Assembly (NCBI GenBank): GCA_022843345.1
Contig: JALHNW010000094.1
Location: forward strand, 1-6,977
Reading direction: 5' to 3'
Length of the DNA stretch: 6,977 nucleotides
Origin: Rubritepida sp.
Lineage (GTDB): Bacteria > Pseudomonadota > Alphaproteobacteria > Acetobacterales > Acetobacteraceae
Shown here: positions 1-6,483 of the stretch, one piece after another
How positions within the stretch are numbered: the stretch's first letter is position 1
Layout: the number at the start of each line of letters is the position of its first letter
Notes under the pieces: generated by a model
What the model was told of the DNA's origin: nothing
Database searches by the model: none
What the model saw: only the letters and a program-made list of their open reading frames with translations
Translations under genes and position numbers: made by a program

Positions 1-84
1 GCGAAACCCCAGTTTTTCGGCATCCTGGCCCATTCCGCGGCACTCCCGCCGCCGGGACGACGCGCACGTGAAGGAGCGCCCACC

Positions 85-1287
85 GTGATCCCCGCCCTGA
101 TGCCGACCTACAACCGCGCCGACCTCGCCTTCGAGCGGGGCGAGGGCGCCTGGCTGTGGACGGATGATGGGCGACGATTCCTGGATTTCGGCGCCGGCAT
201 CGCCACCTCCAGCCTCGGCCACGGCCACCCGCACCTGACGCGTGCCATCGCCGAGCAGGCGGGGCGGGTGATGCACGTCTCCAACCTGTACCGCGTGAAG
301 CAGGCGGAGGAGCTGGCCGCGCGCCACGTCGCCGCCTCCTTCGCCGACAGCGTCTTCTTCTGCAACTCGGGCGCCGAGGCGAACGAGGGCATGGTCAAGG
401 CCGTGCGGAAGTTCCACGCCGAGGAGGGCCGGCCCGAGCGCTTCCGCATGATCTGCTTCGAGGGCGCCTTCCACGGCCGCACGCTGGCCATGCTGAGCGC
501 CACGGGCAACGCCAAGTACCTGGCCGGCTTCGGCCCGCCGGTGGAGGGGTTCGACCACGTCCCCTTCGGCAACATGAACGCCGTGCGCGCGGCCATCACG
601 GCGCAGACCGGCGGCATCATGATCGAGCCGGTGCAGGGCGAGGGCGGCGTCCGCCCCGCCGACCTGCGCTTCCTGCGCGAGCTGCGCGCGGTGTGCGACG
701 AATACGGCCTGCTGCTGGCGCTGGACGAGGTGCAGACCGGCATGGGCCGCTCCGGCAAGCTCTGGGCGCACCAGTGGGCCGGCATCGAGCCGGACGTCAT
801 GAGCAGCGCCAAGGGCATCGGCGGCGGCTTCCCGCTCGGTGCCATCCTGGCGAAGGAGAAGGTGGCGCGGCACCTCAAGCCCGGCACGCACGGCACCACC
901 TATGGCGGTGGGCCGCTGGCCTGCGCCGCCGGCAACGCGGTGCTGGACGTGATGCTCGCCCCCGGCTTCCTGGACGGGGTGGACCGCGTGGCGCGCCACC
1001 TGTGGCGTGGCATGGTGGCCCTGGCCGAACGCCACCCCACCGTGGCCGAGGGCGCGCAGGGCGCCGGCCTGCTGCTGGGCCTGAGGCTGCGCCCGGAGGT
1101 CAGCAACGCCGAGATGCAGGCCGCCTGCGTCGCCGAGGGGCTGCTGACGGTCGCCGCCGGCATGAACGTGCTGCGCGTGGCCCCGCCGCTCGTCATCACG
1201 GAGGCGGAGGCCGACGTGGCGCTGGAGATGATGGACCGCGCCTGCCGCCGCCTCACGCCCTCCCTGTCCCAGGTCGCCGCCAAGTGA
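85..1287 (+). CDS. argD: Acetylornithine aminotransferase (class III PLP-dependent)
   Basis: Transfers an amino group from glutamate to N-acetylglutamate semialdehyde to give N-acetylornithine in cytoplasmic arginine synthesis; members of this family often also serve as succinyldiaminopimelate aminotransferase in lysine synthesis (family knowledge). The 400-residue product has the full class III set: NSGAEAN at 94-100 (PLP phosphate binding), FHGRT at 129-133, LALDEVQTG with Asp214 (pyridine nitrogen), [11 protein letters not shown] with the Schiff-base Lys243, [11 protein letters not shown] from 270, and LRVAPPL at 363-369 with the likely substrate-carboxylate Arg364. Length is normal. The GTG start at 85 is supported by AAGGAG at 71-76, eight bases upstream; the next in-frame ATG at 100 lacks such a site and would clip the conserved N-terminus. 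It is followed directly by argF with a 4-bp overlap. Ornithine or GABA aminotransferase is an alternative on fold alone, but the argF neighbour and sequence style favour ArgD. Confidence 0.95.
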   Translation: MIPALMPTYNRADLAFERGEGAWLWTDDGRRFLDFGAGIATSSLGHGHPHLTRAIAEQAGRVMHVSNLYRVKQAEELAARHVAASFADSVFFCNSGAEANEGMVKAVRKFHAEEGRPERFRMICFEGAFHGRTLAMLSATGNAKYLAGFGPPVEGFDHVPFGNMNAVRAAITAQTGGIMIEPVQGEGGVRPADLRFLRELRAVCDEYGLLLALDEVQTGMGRSGKLWAHQWAGIEPDVMSSAKGIGGGFPLGAILAKEKVARHLKPGTHGTTYGGGPLACAAGNAVLDVMLAPGFLDGVDRVARHLWRGMVALAERHPTVAEGAQGAGLLLGLRLRPEVSNAEMQAACVAEGLLTVAAGMNVLRVAPPLVITEAEADVALEMMDRACRRLTPSLSQVAAK

Positions 1288-2234
1288 GCGCGGCGCTGAA
1301 GACCACCGGCGGGGGCAGCGATGCCCCCCGCCACTTCCTGGAGCTGATGGACCTCGACACCCCCACGCTGCGGCACATGCTGGAGCTGGGCCGGCGGTCC
1401 AAGCGCGGCGAGGCGCCCGGCCAGCCGCTGGCCGGCAAGACGGTCGCGCTGATCTTCGAGCTGCCCTCCACCCGCACCCGCGTCTCCTTCGAGGTGGGCA
1501 TCCGCCAGCTGGGCGGCACGCCGCTGGTGCTGACGGCCAAGGAGATCCAGCTCAACCGCGGGGAAAGCATCAAGGACACGGCGCGCGTGCTGTCGCGCTA
1601 CGTGGACGCCATCATGCTGCGCACCGCCGACGTGGCGCAGATGCGCGAGTTGGCCGAATACGCCACCATCCCGGTGATCAACGGGCTCACCAACATCTCC
1701 CACCCCTGCCAGCTGATGGCGGACGTGATGACCTTCGAGGAGCATCGCGGCCCGATCGCCGGCCAGGTGGTGGCCTGGACCGGCGACGGCAACAACGTGG
1801 CGCAGAGCTACATCCAGGCCGCGGCCCGCTTCGGCTTCATCCTGCGGATCGCCACGCCGCCGGAGCTGGAGCCGCCGGCGGAGCTGCTGGCCTGGGCGCG
1901 GCGCGAGGGCGCGCGGATCGAGCTGTCCAACGACCCCGTGGCCGCGGTCCAGGGCGCGCGCGCCGTCGTGACCGATTGCTGGATCAGCATGAGCGACGAG
2001 AAGACGGCGGCCGCGCAGAACCGCCACAACATGCTGATGCCCTTCCAGTTGAACTCGGCGCTGCTGCGCCATGCCGCGCCCGACGCCATCGTGCTGCACT
2101 GCCTGCCTGCCCATCGCGGCGAGGAGATCACCGACGAAGTGATGGACGGGCCGCAGAGCGTGGTGTTCGACGAGGCGGAAAACCGGCTCCACGCGCAGAA
2201 GGGCATCCTGCTCTGGGCGTTCGGGGCCGGCTGA
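1284..2234 (+). CDS. argF: Ornithine carbamoyltransferase, anabolic
   Basis: Makes citrulline and phosphate from ornithine and carbamoyl phosphate, the next-to-last branch of arginine synthesis in the cytoplasm. From the GTG at 1284 the protein has 316 residues, the usual family length. Visible motifs: STRTR at 62-66 (carbamoyl phosphate), HPCQ at 140-143, the ornithine-binding D231-x3-S235-M236, and [11 protein letters not shown] from 272 with the active-site Cys273. The D-x3-SM and HCLP motifs separate it from aspartate carbamoyltransferase. The residue two before Ser62 is Leu60, where E. coli-type enzymes have Lys. I chose GTG 1284 because it overlaps the argD stop (GTGA, 1284-1287), matches the expected length, and the next ATG (1347) would remove the first 21 residues; no strong Shine-Dalgarno is seen, so translation is probably coupled to argD. 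The last codons form the left arm of a long hairpin whose loop contains the TGA stop. Confidence 0.95.
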   Translation: MSAALKTTGGGSDAPRHFLELMDLDTPTLRHMLELGRRSKRGEAPGQPLAGKTVALIFELPSTRTRVSFEVGIRQLGGTPLVLTAKEIQLNRGESIKDTARVLSRYVDAIMLRTADVAQMRELAEYATIPVINGLTNISHPCQLMADVMTFEEHRGPIAGQVVAWTGDGNNVAQSYIQAAARFGFILRIATPPELEPPAELLAWARREGARIELSNDPVAAVQGARAVVTDCWISMSDEKTAAAQNRHNMLMPFQLNSALLRHAAPDAIVLHCLPAHRGEEITDEVMDGPQSVVFDEAENRLHAQKGILLWAFGAG

Positions 2235-2257
2235 CGCCAGCCCCGAACGCCCAGAGC
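2210..2257 (+). terminator. Long hairpin with the argF stop codon in its loop
   Basis: Bases 2210-2227 are perfectly complementary to 2240-2257 (18 bp). One C/A mismatch (2228/2239) is followed by three more pairs (2229-2231 with 2236-2238) and a TGAC tetraloop at 2232-2235. The TGA of that loop is the argF stop codon, so the left arm is coding sequence and the right arm is 3' UTR. No T-run follows on the plus strand, so it is not a classical intrinsic terminator. It could be a U-less terminator, a barrier against 3' exonuclease decay, or a block to readthrough between the convergent argF and TctC genes. The structure is seen directly; the role is inferred. Confidence 0.6.
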
Positions 2258-2362
2258 CGGCATCCTGGCGCGCCTTGCGGCGCGACGGGCCTTCGACGCC
2301 GGCTGACGCCTGCCCCAAATGCCAGGAACCCTGGCGCGCCTCCCGGCGCGACGGCCGGCCTC
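2226..2362. repeat. Two imperfect tandem copies of a ~70-bp hairpin-bearing intergenic repeat
   Basis: Unit 1 (2226-2297) and unit 2 (from 2298 to about 2362) both begin with GCCGGCTGACGCC (2226 and 2298, period 72). Both then carry a variable arm starting GCCCC, the block CTGGCGCGCC (2265 and 2331; spacing 66, so unit 2 is 6 bp shorter in the arm), and GGCGCGACGG. Each unit contains the hairpin CGCGCC-N4-GGCGCG (2269-2284 with loop TTGC; 2335-2350 with loop TCCC), with flanking pairs that extend it across one mismatch. Unit 2 also has GCCAGG-AAC-CCTGGC at 2321-2335. Stems are kept while loops differ. The array occupies nearly the whole gap between argF and the convergent TctC gene and could act as a two-way terminator or be a REP-like dispersed element. 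Confidence 0.65.
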
Positions 2363-2368
2363 TGACCC

Positions 2369-3334
2369 TCAGTCGATGCTGAGGTTCAGCCGCCGCACCA
2401 TGTCGCGCTCGTAGTCCACCCGCTCGCGGATGAAGGACAGGTAGGCGTCGGGCGGCAGGTACTCGTCCGGCATCTCCCATTGCCGCATCACGCGCTGCAC
2501 GCTCTCGTCCAGCATCGCCTTGCGGAAGGCGGCGTGCAGGAAGGCGACGATCTCGGGGTCCATGCCCTTCGGCCCGGCGATGCCGTAGGGGCTGGTGACG
2601 GACATGCCGTAGCCCAGGTCGCGCAGGGTCGGCGCGTCGGGGGCGAAGCGCAGCCGCGTCGGCGTCCAGGCGGCCAGCAGGCGGAACTCGCCGGATTCGA
2701 CGTGCGGGCGCCAGGATTGCGCGTCGCTCACCATGTCGATCTGCCGGCCCAGCAGGGCGGTGACGCCCTCCTGCGCGCCGCGCATCGGGATGTGCTCCAT
2801 CCGCGCGCCCTCGCGGGCGAGGATGTCCTCCTTCGCCAGGTGGTTGGAGGTGGCGATGCCGGAGGTGGAGTAGGTCAGCCGCCCCGGATTGGCCTTGGCG
2901 AACTCCATCATCTGCCGCCAGTCGCGGAAGGGGCTGTCGGCGCGCACCACCGTGCCGAAGACGAAGCCGGTGAGCTGCATGACGGGCGTGAAGTCCGCCA
3001 CCGGGTCCCAGGTCGGCTGCCGCGTCAGGAAGGGGTGGCGCAGGATGGACAAGTGGTGGTGCGCCAGGGTGTAGCCGTCGGGTCGCGCCTGCTGGATCAG
3101 GAAGGTGGCGGCGCGGGTTCCGCGGGCGCCGGCCATGTTCTCCACGACGACGGACTGGCCGGTGTCCTTGTGGAACACCTCGAACATCGCCCGGTGCATG
3201 GCGTCGAGCGAGCCGCCGGGCGGCCAGGGGATCAGGAAGCGGATGGTGCGGTTCGGGAAGCGCGCCTGGGCGAAGGCGGGCGTGGCAAGGGGCAGCGCGA
3301 GCGCGCCCAGCAGCGCGCGGCGACGGGTGGTCAT
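2369..3334 (-). CDS. TctC/Bug-family periplasmic solute-binding receptor (paralogue 1)
   Basis: A secreted receptor of the tripartite tricarboxylate transporter (TTT) family, which binds small, mostly carboxylate, solutes in the periplasm; the ligand cannot be read from sequence. The 321-residue product starts with a signal peptide (Arg4-Arg5-Arg6, hydrophobic stretch to about residue 21, likely cleavage AFA|QA after Ala22); the TRRRALL motif is Tat-like. Family signatures follow: PWPPGGS at 36-42 with Asp44, PDGYTL at 85-90, and YSTSGIAT at 155-162. Length is usual. ATG 3334 is preceded by GGAGGA (minus strand of 3343-3348) at 8-base spacing. It lies 80 bases downstream of a same-strand paralogue, with which it aligns without gaps from Arg25 to the end (about 152 of 297 identical by hand), so co-transcription is likely. 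No TctA or TctB gene is nearby. Confidence 0.9.
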   Translation of the reverse strand: MTTRRRALLGALALPLATPAFAQARFPNRTIRFLIPWPPGGSLDAMHRAMFEVFHKDTGQSVVVENMAGARGTRAATFLIQQARPDGYTLAHHHLSILRHPFLTRQPTWDPVADFTPVMQLTGFVFGTVVRADSPFRDWRQMMEFAKANPGRLTYSTSGIATSNHLAKEDILAREGARMEHIPMRGAQEGVTALLGRQIDMVSDAQSWRPHVESGEFRLLAAWTPTRLRFAPDAPTLRDLGYGMSVTSPYGIAGPKGMDPEIVAFLHAAFRKAMLDESVQRVMRQWEMPDEYLPPDAYLSFIRERVDYERDMVRRLNLSID

Positions 3335-3354
3335 AGGCTCGGTCCTCCGGTGCG

Positions 3355-3375
3355 CGGCGCCTCTGCCGGGCGCCG
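3355..3375 (-). other. Short hairpin between the two TctC paralogues
   Basis: CGGCGCC at 3355-3361 pairs with GGCGCCG at 3369-3375 across a 7-base loop. It lies in the 80-base gap upstream of the Shine-Dalgarno of the downstream receptor (3343-3348). It could alter relative expression of the two genes or stabilise a processed end. In DNA this GC-rich a 7-bp stem can arise by chance and there is no T-run, so I give it little weight. Confidence 0.25.
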
Positions 3376-3414
3376 TCGCGTGCCATCAGGCCATGCCGCG
3401 CGGGGCCGGCGCAA

Positions 3415-4383
3415 CTATTCCATGCGGATGCCGAGGCGGTTCACCATCTCGCGCTCCCACACCGCGCGGCGGGCGATGAAGTCCACGTAGGCCTCCGTGT
3501 CGAGGTAGACCAGCGGCATGTCGAACTGGTTGCGCACGCGCGTGTTCTCGGGGCCCATCAGCGCCGCCTTGAAGGCGTCGTGCAGCGCGCGGACGATGCC
3601 CGGGTCCATGCGCGGCGGGCCGCTGATGCCGTAGTTGCTGGTCACCACGATGTCGTGGCCCAGCTCCTTCAAGGTCGGCACGGTGGGAAAGCGGGGGGCG
3701 CGCTCGGCGCTCCAGACGGAGAGCAGGCGCATGGACCCGGCCTCGACCTGCGGTGCCCAGGCGCTGCTGTCGGCCACCATGTGCACCTGCCCGCCCAGGG
3801 CCGCCGTCACGCCCTCGTTGGAGCCGCGGAAGGGGACGTGCAGCAGCTCGATCCCCTCCTTCATCGCGATCTCCTCCATCGCCAGGTGGTTGGTGGTGGC
3901 GATGCCGGAGGTGGAGTAGGACACGCGGCCCGGATTGGCCTTGGCGTAGGCGACGAAGGCGCGGTAGTCGGCGAAGGGGCTGTTGGTGGGCACCGCCATG
4001 CCGAACAGCCAGCCGGTCAGCCCGATGATGTGGGTGAAGTCCGTCACCGCGTCCCATTGCGGGGTGCGGACCAGGAAGGGCCGGCGGATGATGGACAGGT
4101 GCATCTGCCCCAGCGTGTAGCCGTCCGGCCGCGCCTCCTTCGCCAGGTGCACGGCGTGCAGCGTGCCCCCGGCGCCGGCCCGGTTCTCGATCACCACGGG
4201 CTGGCCCAGGCTGCGGGTCGTGATGTCGGCCAGCGAGCGGAGCTGCGCATCGGCGGACCCGCCGGGCGGCCAGGGGACGATGAGGCGGATCGGCCGCTCC
4301 GGGAAGCGCCCCTGGGCCAGGGCCGGCAGGGCGAGCGCGGAACCACCGAGGGCGAGCGCCGAGCGGCGCGTCAACCTGGACAT
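3415..4383 (-). CDS. TctC/Bug-family periplasmic solute-binding receptor (paralogue 2)
   Basis: A second extracytoplasmic receptor of the TTT family, 322 residues. The N-terminus is a signal peptide with Arg6-Arg7 in a TRRSALAL context (Tat-like), a hydrophobic stretch, and a likely ALA|QG cleavage after Ala23. Conserved family blocks are PWPPGGS at 37-43 with Asp45, PDGYTL at 86-91, and YSTSGIAT at 156-163. ATG 4383 is preceded by AAGGAGG (minus strand of 4394-4400) ten bases upstream. It is the first gene of the minus-strand pair and diverges from lpdA. The gapless alignment with the adjacent paralogue points to tandem duplication followed by divergence; both keep two shared blocks (SPF-D near 120 and ANPGR near 150). 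The ligand is unknown; the absence of membrane subunits suggests use of a shared transporter elsewhere or a sensory role. Confidence 0.9.
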   Translation of the reverse strand: MSRLTRRSALALGGSALALPALAQGRFPERPIRLIVPWPPGGSADAQLRSLADITTRSLGQPVVIENRAGAGGTLHAVHLAKEARPDGYTLGQMHLSIIRRPFLVRTPQWDAVTDFTHIIGLTGWLFGMAVPTNSPFADYRAFVAYAKANPGRVSYSTSGIATTNHLAMEEIAMKEGIELLHVPFRGSNEGVTAALGGQVHMVADSSAWAPQVEAGSMRLLSVWSAERAPRFPTVPTLKELGHDIVVTSNYGISGPPRMDPGIVRALHDAFKAALMGPENTRVRNQFDMPLVYLDTEAYVDFIARRAVWEREMVNRLGIRME

Positions 4384-4438
4384 GGGAACGGAACCTCCTT
4401 CGCACGGCCGTCATGGATTGCGGCCGCGTCATCATCGG

Positions 4439-4468
4439 ATGGAATCATGGCCGAACCATTCTTGCCAA
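4439..4468 (-). promoter_or_regulatory. Weak candidate promoter for the TctC pair
   Basis: On the minus strand TTGGCA (4468-4463; five of six to TTGACA) is followed after 18 bases by TTCCAT (4444-4439; three of six to TATAAT). It would start transcription about 50 bases before the paralogue 2 ATG. The -10 match is poor. The rest of the 146-base divergent region (4384-4529) shows three CGGCCG cores (4405-4410, 4421-4426, 4505-4510) but no operator I recognise, and no convincing promoter for lpdA on the plus strand. Confidence 0.2.
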
Positions 4469-4529
4469 GGGGTTTCTGTGGGGCGCCGGCCTGCGCTAAG
4501 GATGCGGCCGATCCGCCGCGAGGGAAGCC

Positions 4530-5921
4530 ATGTCCGAACAGTTCGACGTCATCGTGATCGGGGCCGGCCCCGGCGGCTACGTCTGCGCCATCCGCGCCGC
4601 GCAGCTCGGCCTGAAGGTGGCCTGCGTGGAGAAGCGCGCGACGCTCGGCGGCACCTGCCTGAACGTCGGCTGCATTCCCTCCAAGGCGCTGCTGCAATCC
4701 TCCGAGAAGTTCGAGGAAACCAAGCACGCGCTCGCCGAGCACGGCGTCAACGTCGGCGCCGTCAGCCTGGACCTGGCGCGGATGCAGGCGCGCAAGGGCG
4801 AGGTGGTGGGCGCCAACGTGAAGGGCGTCGAGTTCCTGTTCAAGAAGAACAAGGTCACCTGGCTGAAGGGCAGCGGCGCCATAACCGCCCCCGGCAAGGT
4901 TTCCGTGGACGGCACGGAATACGGCGCGAAGCACATCGTCATCGCCACCGGCAGCGAGAGCATCCCTCTGCCCGGCGTCGAGGTGGACGAGGCGCGCATC
5001 GTCTCCTCCACCGGCGCGCTGGAGCTGGCGGAGGTGCCGAAGCACCTGGTCGTCATCGGCGGCGGCTACATAGGCCTCGAGCTGGGCTCGGTCTGGCACC
5101 GGCTGGGGGCCGAGGTGACGGTGGTGGAATACCTGGACCGCCTGGTGCCGGCGATGGACGGCGAGGTCGGCAAGGCCTTCGAGCGCATCCTGGGCAAGCA
5201 GGGGCTGAAGTTCCGCCTCAAGACCAAGGTGACGGGCGCCAAGGTGGACGACACCGGGGTGGACCTCACGGTGGAGCCCGCTGCCGGCGGCACGCCGGAG
5301 ACGATCCGCGCCGACGTGGTGCTGGTCGCCATCGGCCGCCGCCCCTTCGTGGAGGGGCTGGGGCTGGAGGGCGTGGGCGTGGCGCTGGACGAGCGCGGGC
5401 GGGTGAAGACCGACGCGCATTTCGCCACGAGCGTGCCCGGCATCTGGGCGATCGGCGACGCCATCTCCGGCCCCATGCTGGCCCACAAGGCGGAGGAGGA
5501 GGGCGTGGCGCTCGCCGAGCAGCTGGCCGGGCAGAAGCCGCACCTCAACTACGGCACCATCCCGGGCGTCGTGTACACCTGGCCCGAGGTGGCGAGCGTG
5601 GGCGAGACTGAGGAGAACCTGAAGGCGCGCGGCCAGGGCTACAAGGTCGGCAAGTTCCCCTTCACCGCGAACGGGCGGGCGCGGGCCATGGGCAGCATGG
5701 ACGGCTTCGTGAAGATCCTGGCCGACGACCGGACCGACCGCGTGCTGGGCGCGCACATCATCGGCCCCGACGCCGGCACCCTGATCGCCGAGATCGTGCT
5801 GGCGATGGAGTTCGGCGCCTCGGCCGAGGACGTGGCGCGCACCTGCCACGCCCACCCCTCGCTGAACGAGGCGGTGAAGGAGGCGGCGCTGGCCGTGGAC
5901 GGGCGCGCCCTGCACATCTGA
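4530..5921 (+). CDS. lpdA: Dihydrolipoamide dehydrogenase (E3)
   Basis: Flavoprotein that reoxidises dihydrolipoamide on the E2 or H-protein of 2-oxoacid dehydrogenase and glycine-cleavage complexes and passes electrons to NAD+. The 463-residue protein has the family order: FAD-binding GAGPGG at 11-16, the redox disulfide Cys43 and Cys48 in [12 protein letters not shown], the NAD-binding GGGYIG at 177-182 with Glu200 at the end of the second strand (favouring NAD over NADP), the second FAD motif AIGDA at 307-311, and the C-terminal dimerisation domain ending in HAHPSLNE with the His442/Glu447 catalytic pair. Length and active site are intact, and HPSLNE separates it from mercuric or glutathione reductase. 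A modest site GAGGGA (4520-4525) lies only four bases before ATG 4530. No E1 or E2 gene is in the window: its left neighbour is a divergent TctC gene and its right neighbour a DUF892 gene. Confidence 0.96.
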   Translation: MSEQFDVIVIGAGPGGYVCAIRAAQLGLKVACVEKRATLGGTCLNVGCIPSKALLQSSEKFEETKHALAEHGVNVGAVSLDLARMQARKGEVVGANVKGVEFLFKKNKVTWLKGSGAITAPGKVSVDGTEYGAKHIVIATGSESIPLPGVEVDEARIVSSTGALELAEVPKHLVVIGGGYIGLELGSVWHRLGAEVTVVEYLDRLVPAMDGEVGKAFERILGKQGLKFRLKTKVTGAKVDDTGVDLTVEPAAGGTPETIRADVVLVAIGRRPFVEGLGLEGVGVALDERGRVKTDAHFATSVPGIWAIGDAISGPMLAHKAEEEGVALAEQLAGQKPHLNYGTIPGVVYTWPEVASVGETEENLKARGQGYKVGKFPFTANGRARAMGSMDGFVKILADDRTDRVLGAHIIGPDAGTLIAEIVLAMEFGASAEDVARTCHAHPSLNEAVKEAALAVDGRALHI

Positions 5922-5940
5922 CAACCGGCACCCCGGCCGC

Positions 5941-5975
5941 GCGTTCCCCTGGCGAACCGCACGCCAAGGGAGCGC
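5941..5975 (+). promoter_or_regulatory. Hairpin enclosing the ribosome binding site of the DUF892 gene
   Basis: Bases 5941-5954 pair with 5962-5975 around a 7-base loop: 14 positions, with 12 Watson-Crick pairs, one G-U (5944/5972) and one C/A mismatch (5949/5967). The right arm contains AAGGGAG (5966-5972), the Shine-Dalgarno for the ATG at 5980, so the ribosome site is paired when the stem forms. It sits in the 58-base gap after lpdA and could instead, or also, slow transcription leaving lpdA, though there is no T-run. The pairing is seen; regulation (for instance heat-opened or protein-controlled) is inferred. Confidence 0.45.
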
Positions 5976-5979
5976 CGCC

Positions 5980-6483
5980 ATGGGCCTGTTTTCCAAGAGC
6001 ATCAAGACGCTGGACGACCTGTTCGTCCACACCCTGCAGGACATCTACTACGCCGAGCAGCAGATCGAGAAGAACCTGCCCACGATGATCGAGAAGGCGC
6101 AGGACCCCAGCCTGAAGCAGGGCCTGCGCCAGCACCTGGACGAGACGCGCGGCCAGATCGGCCGGCTGGAGCAGGTGTTCCGCCAACACGGCCACGAGCC
6201 CAAGGGCGTGCAGTGCGTGGCCATGGACGGCATCCTGGCCGAGGCCAAGGAGATCCTGGGCGAGGTGTCCGACCAGGACGTGACGGACGCCGCCATCATC
6301 TCCTCCGCCCAGGCGGTGGAGCATTACGAGATGACGCGCTACGGCACGCTGGTGGCCTGGGCGAAGCAGCTCGGCCGGCCGGATTGCGCCGCGCTGCTCC
6401 AGGCGAACCTGGACGAGGAGAAGGCGGCGGACGCCAAGCTGACCATGGTCGCGGAATCGCGGGTGAACCGGGCCGCCGCCTAG
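5980..6483 (+). CDS. YciE/YciF-like ferritin-like protein (DUF892)
   Basis: A 167-residue, all-helical protein of the DUF892 family, a four-helix ferritin-like bundle. Family members are often stress-induced in bacteria, but their biochemical role is unsettled. Typical blocks are LFVHTLQDIYYAEQQ (about 14-28) with acidic Asp21 and Glu26, HLDET (52-56) with Glu55, AVEHYEMTRYGTL (112-124) with Glu114 and His115, and LDEEKAADAKLT (144-155) with Glu146/Glu147 and Asp151; these acids and His are candidate di-metal ligands. Length is normal. ATG 5980 follows AAGGGAG (5966-5972) by seven bases, and this site lies within a hairpin. It is 58 bases after lpdA on the same strand, so some readthrough from lpdA is possible. 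Its TAG stop overlaps that of the convergent receptor gene. I give no gene symbol because yciE and yciF cannot be told apart at this level. Confidence 0.88.
   Translation: MGLFSKSIKTLDDLFVHTLQDIYYAEQQIEKNLPTMIEKAQDPSLKQGLRQHLDETRGQIGRLEQVFRQHGHEPKGVQCVAMDGILAEAKEILGEVSDQDVTDAAIISSAQAVEHYEMTRYGTLVAWAKQLGRPDCAALLQANLDEEKAADAKLTMVAESRVNRAAA

Noticed and set aside
1..84. Possible promoter or end of an upstream gene before argD.
   Set aside because: No convincing -35/-10 pair and no recognisable protein tail; a 5-bp stem at 44-57 is too short to mean anything here. Only the AAGGAG at 71-76 is supported.
693..1283. An upstream extension of the argF frame inside argD.
   Set aside because: The extension is Arg/Gly-rich out-of-frame argD sequence; ornithine carbamoyltransferase length and motifs fit the GTG at 1284.
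2210..2362. CRISPR array or mobile-element end.
   Set aside because: Only two imperfect units, no regular short repeat with unique spacers, no cas genes, and no transposase or target-site duplication seen.
900..3386. An 828-codon open frame on the minus strand.
   Set aside because: It runs antisense to argD and argF and out of frame through a clear TctC gene; its protein is low-complexity Arg/Gly/Ala-rich, as expected of stop-poor shadow frames in high-GC DNA.
3386..4435. A 349-codon minus-strand frame over the second TctC gene.
   Set aside because: Out of frame with the receptor, which has a signal peptide, Shine-Dalgarno and family motifs; the alternative has none.
4163..5611. A 482-codon plus-strand frame overlapping lpdA.
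   Set aside because: It is the +1 shadow of lpdA, rich in Arg and Gly, and overlaps the convincingly identified E3.
4371..6044. A 557-codon open frame on the minus strand opposite lpdA.
   Set aside because: His/Leu/Ala-rich shadow of the lpdA codon pattern, with no recognisable domain and crossing two gene boundaries.
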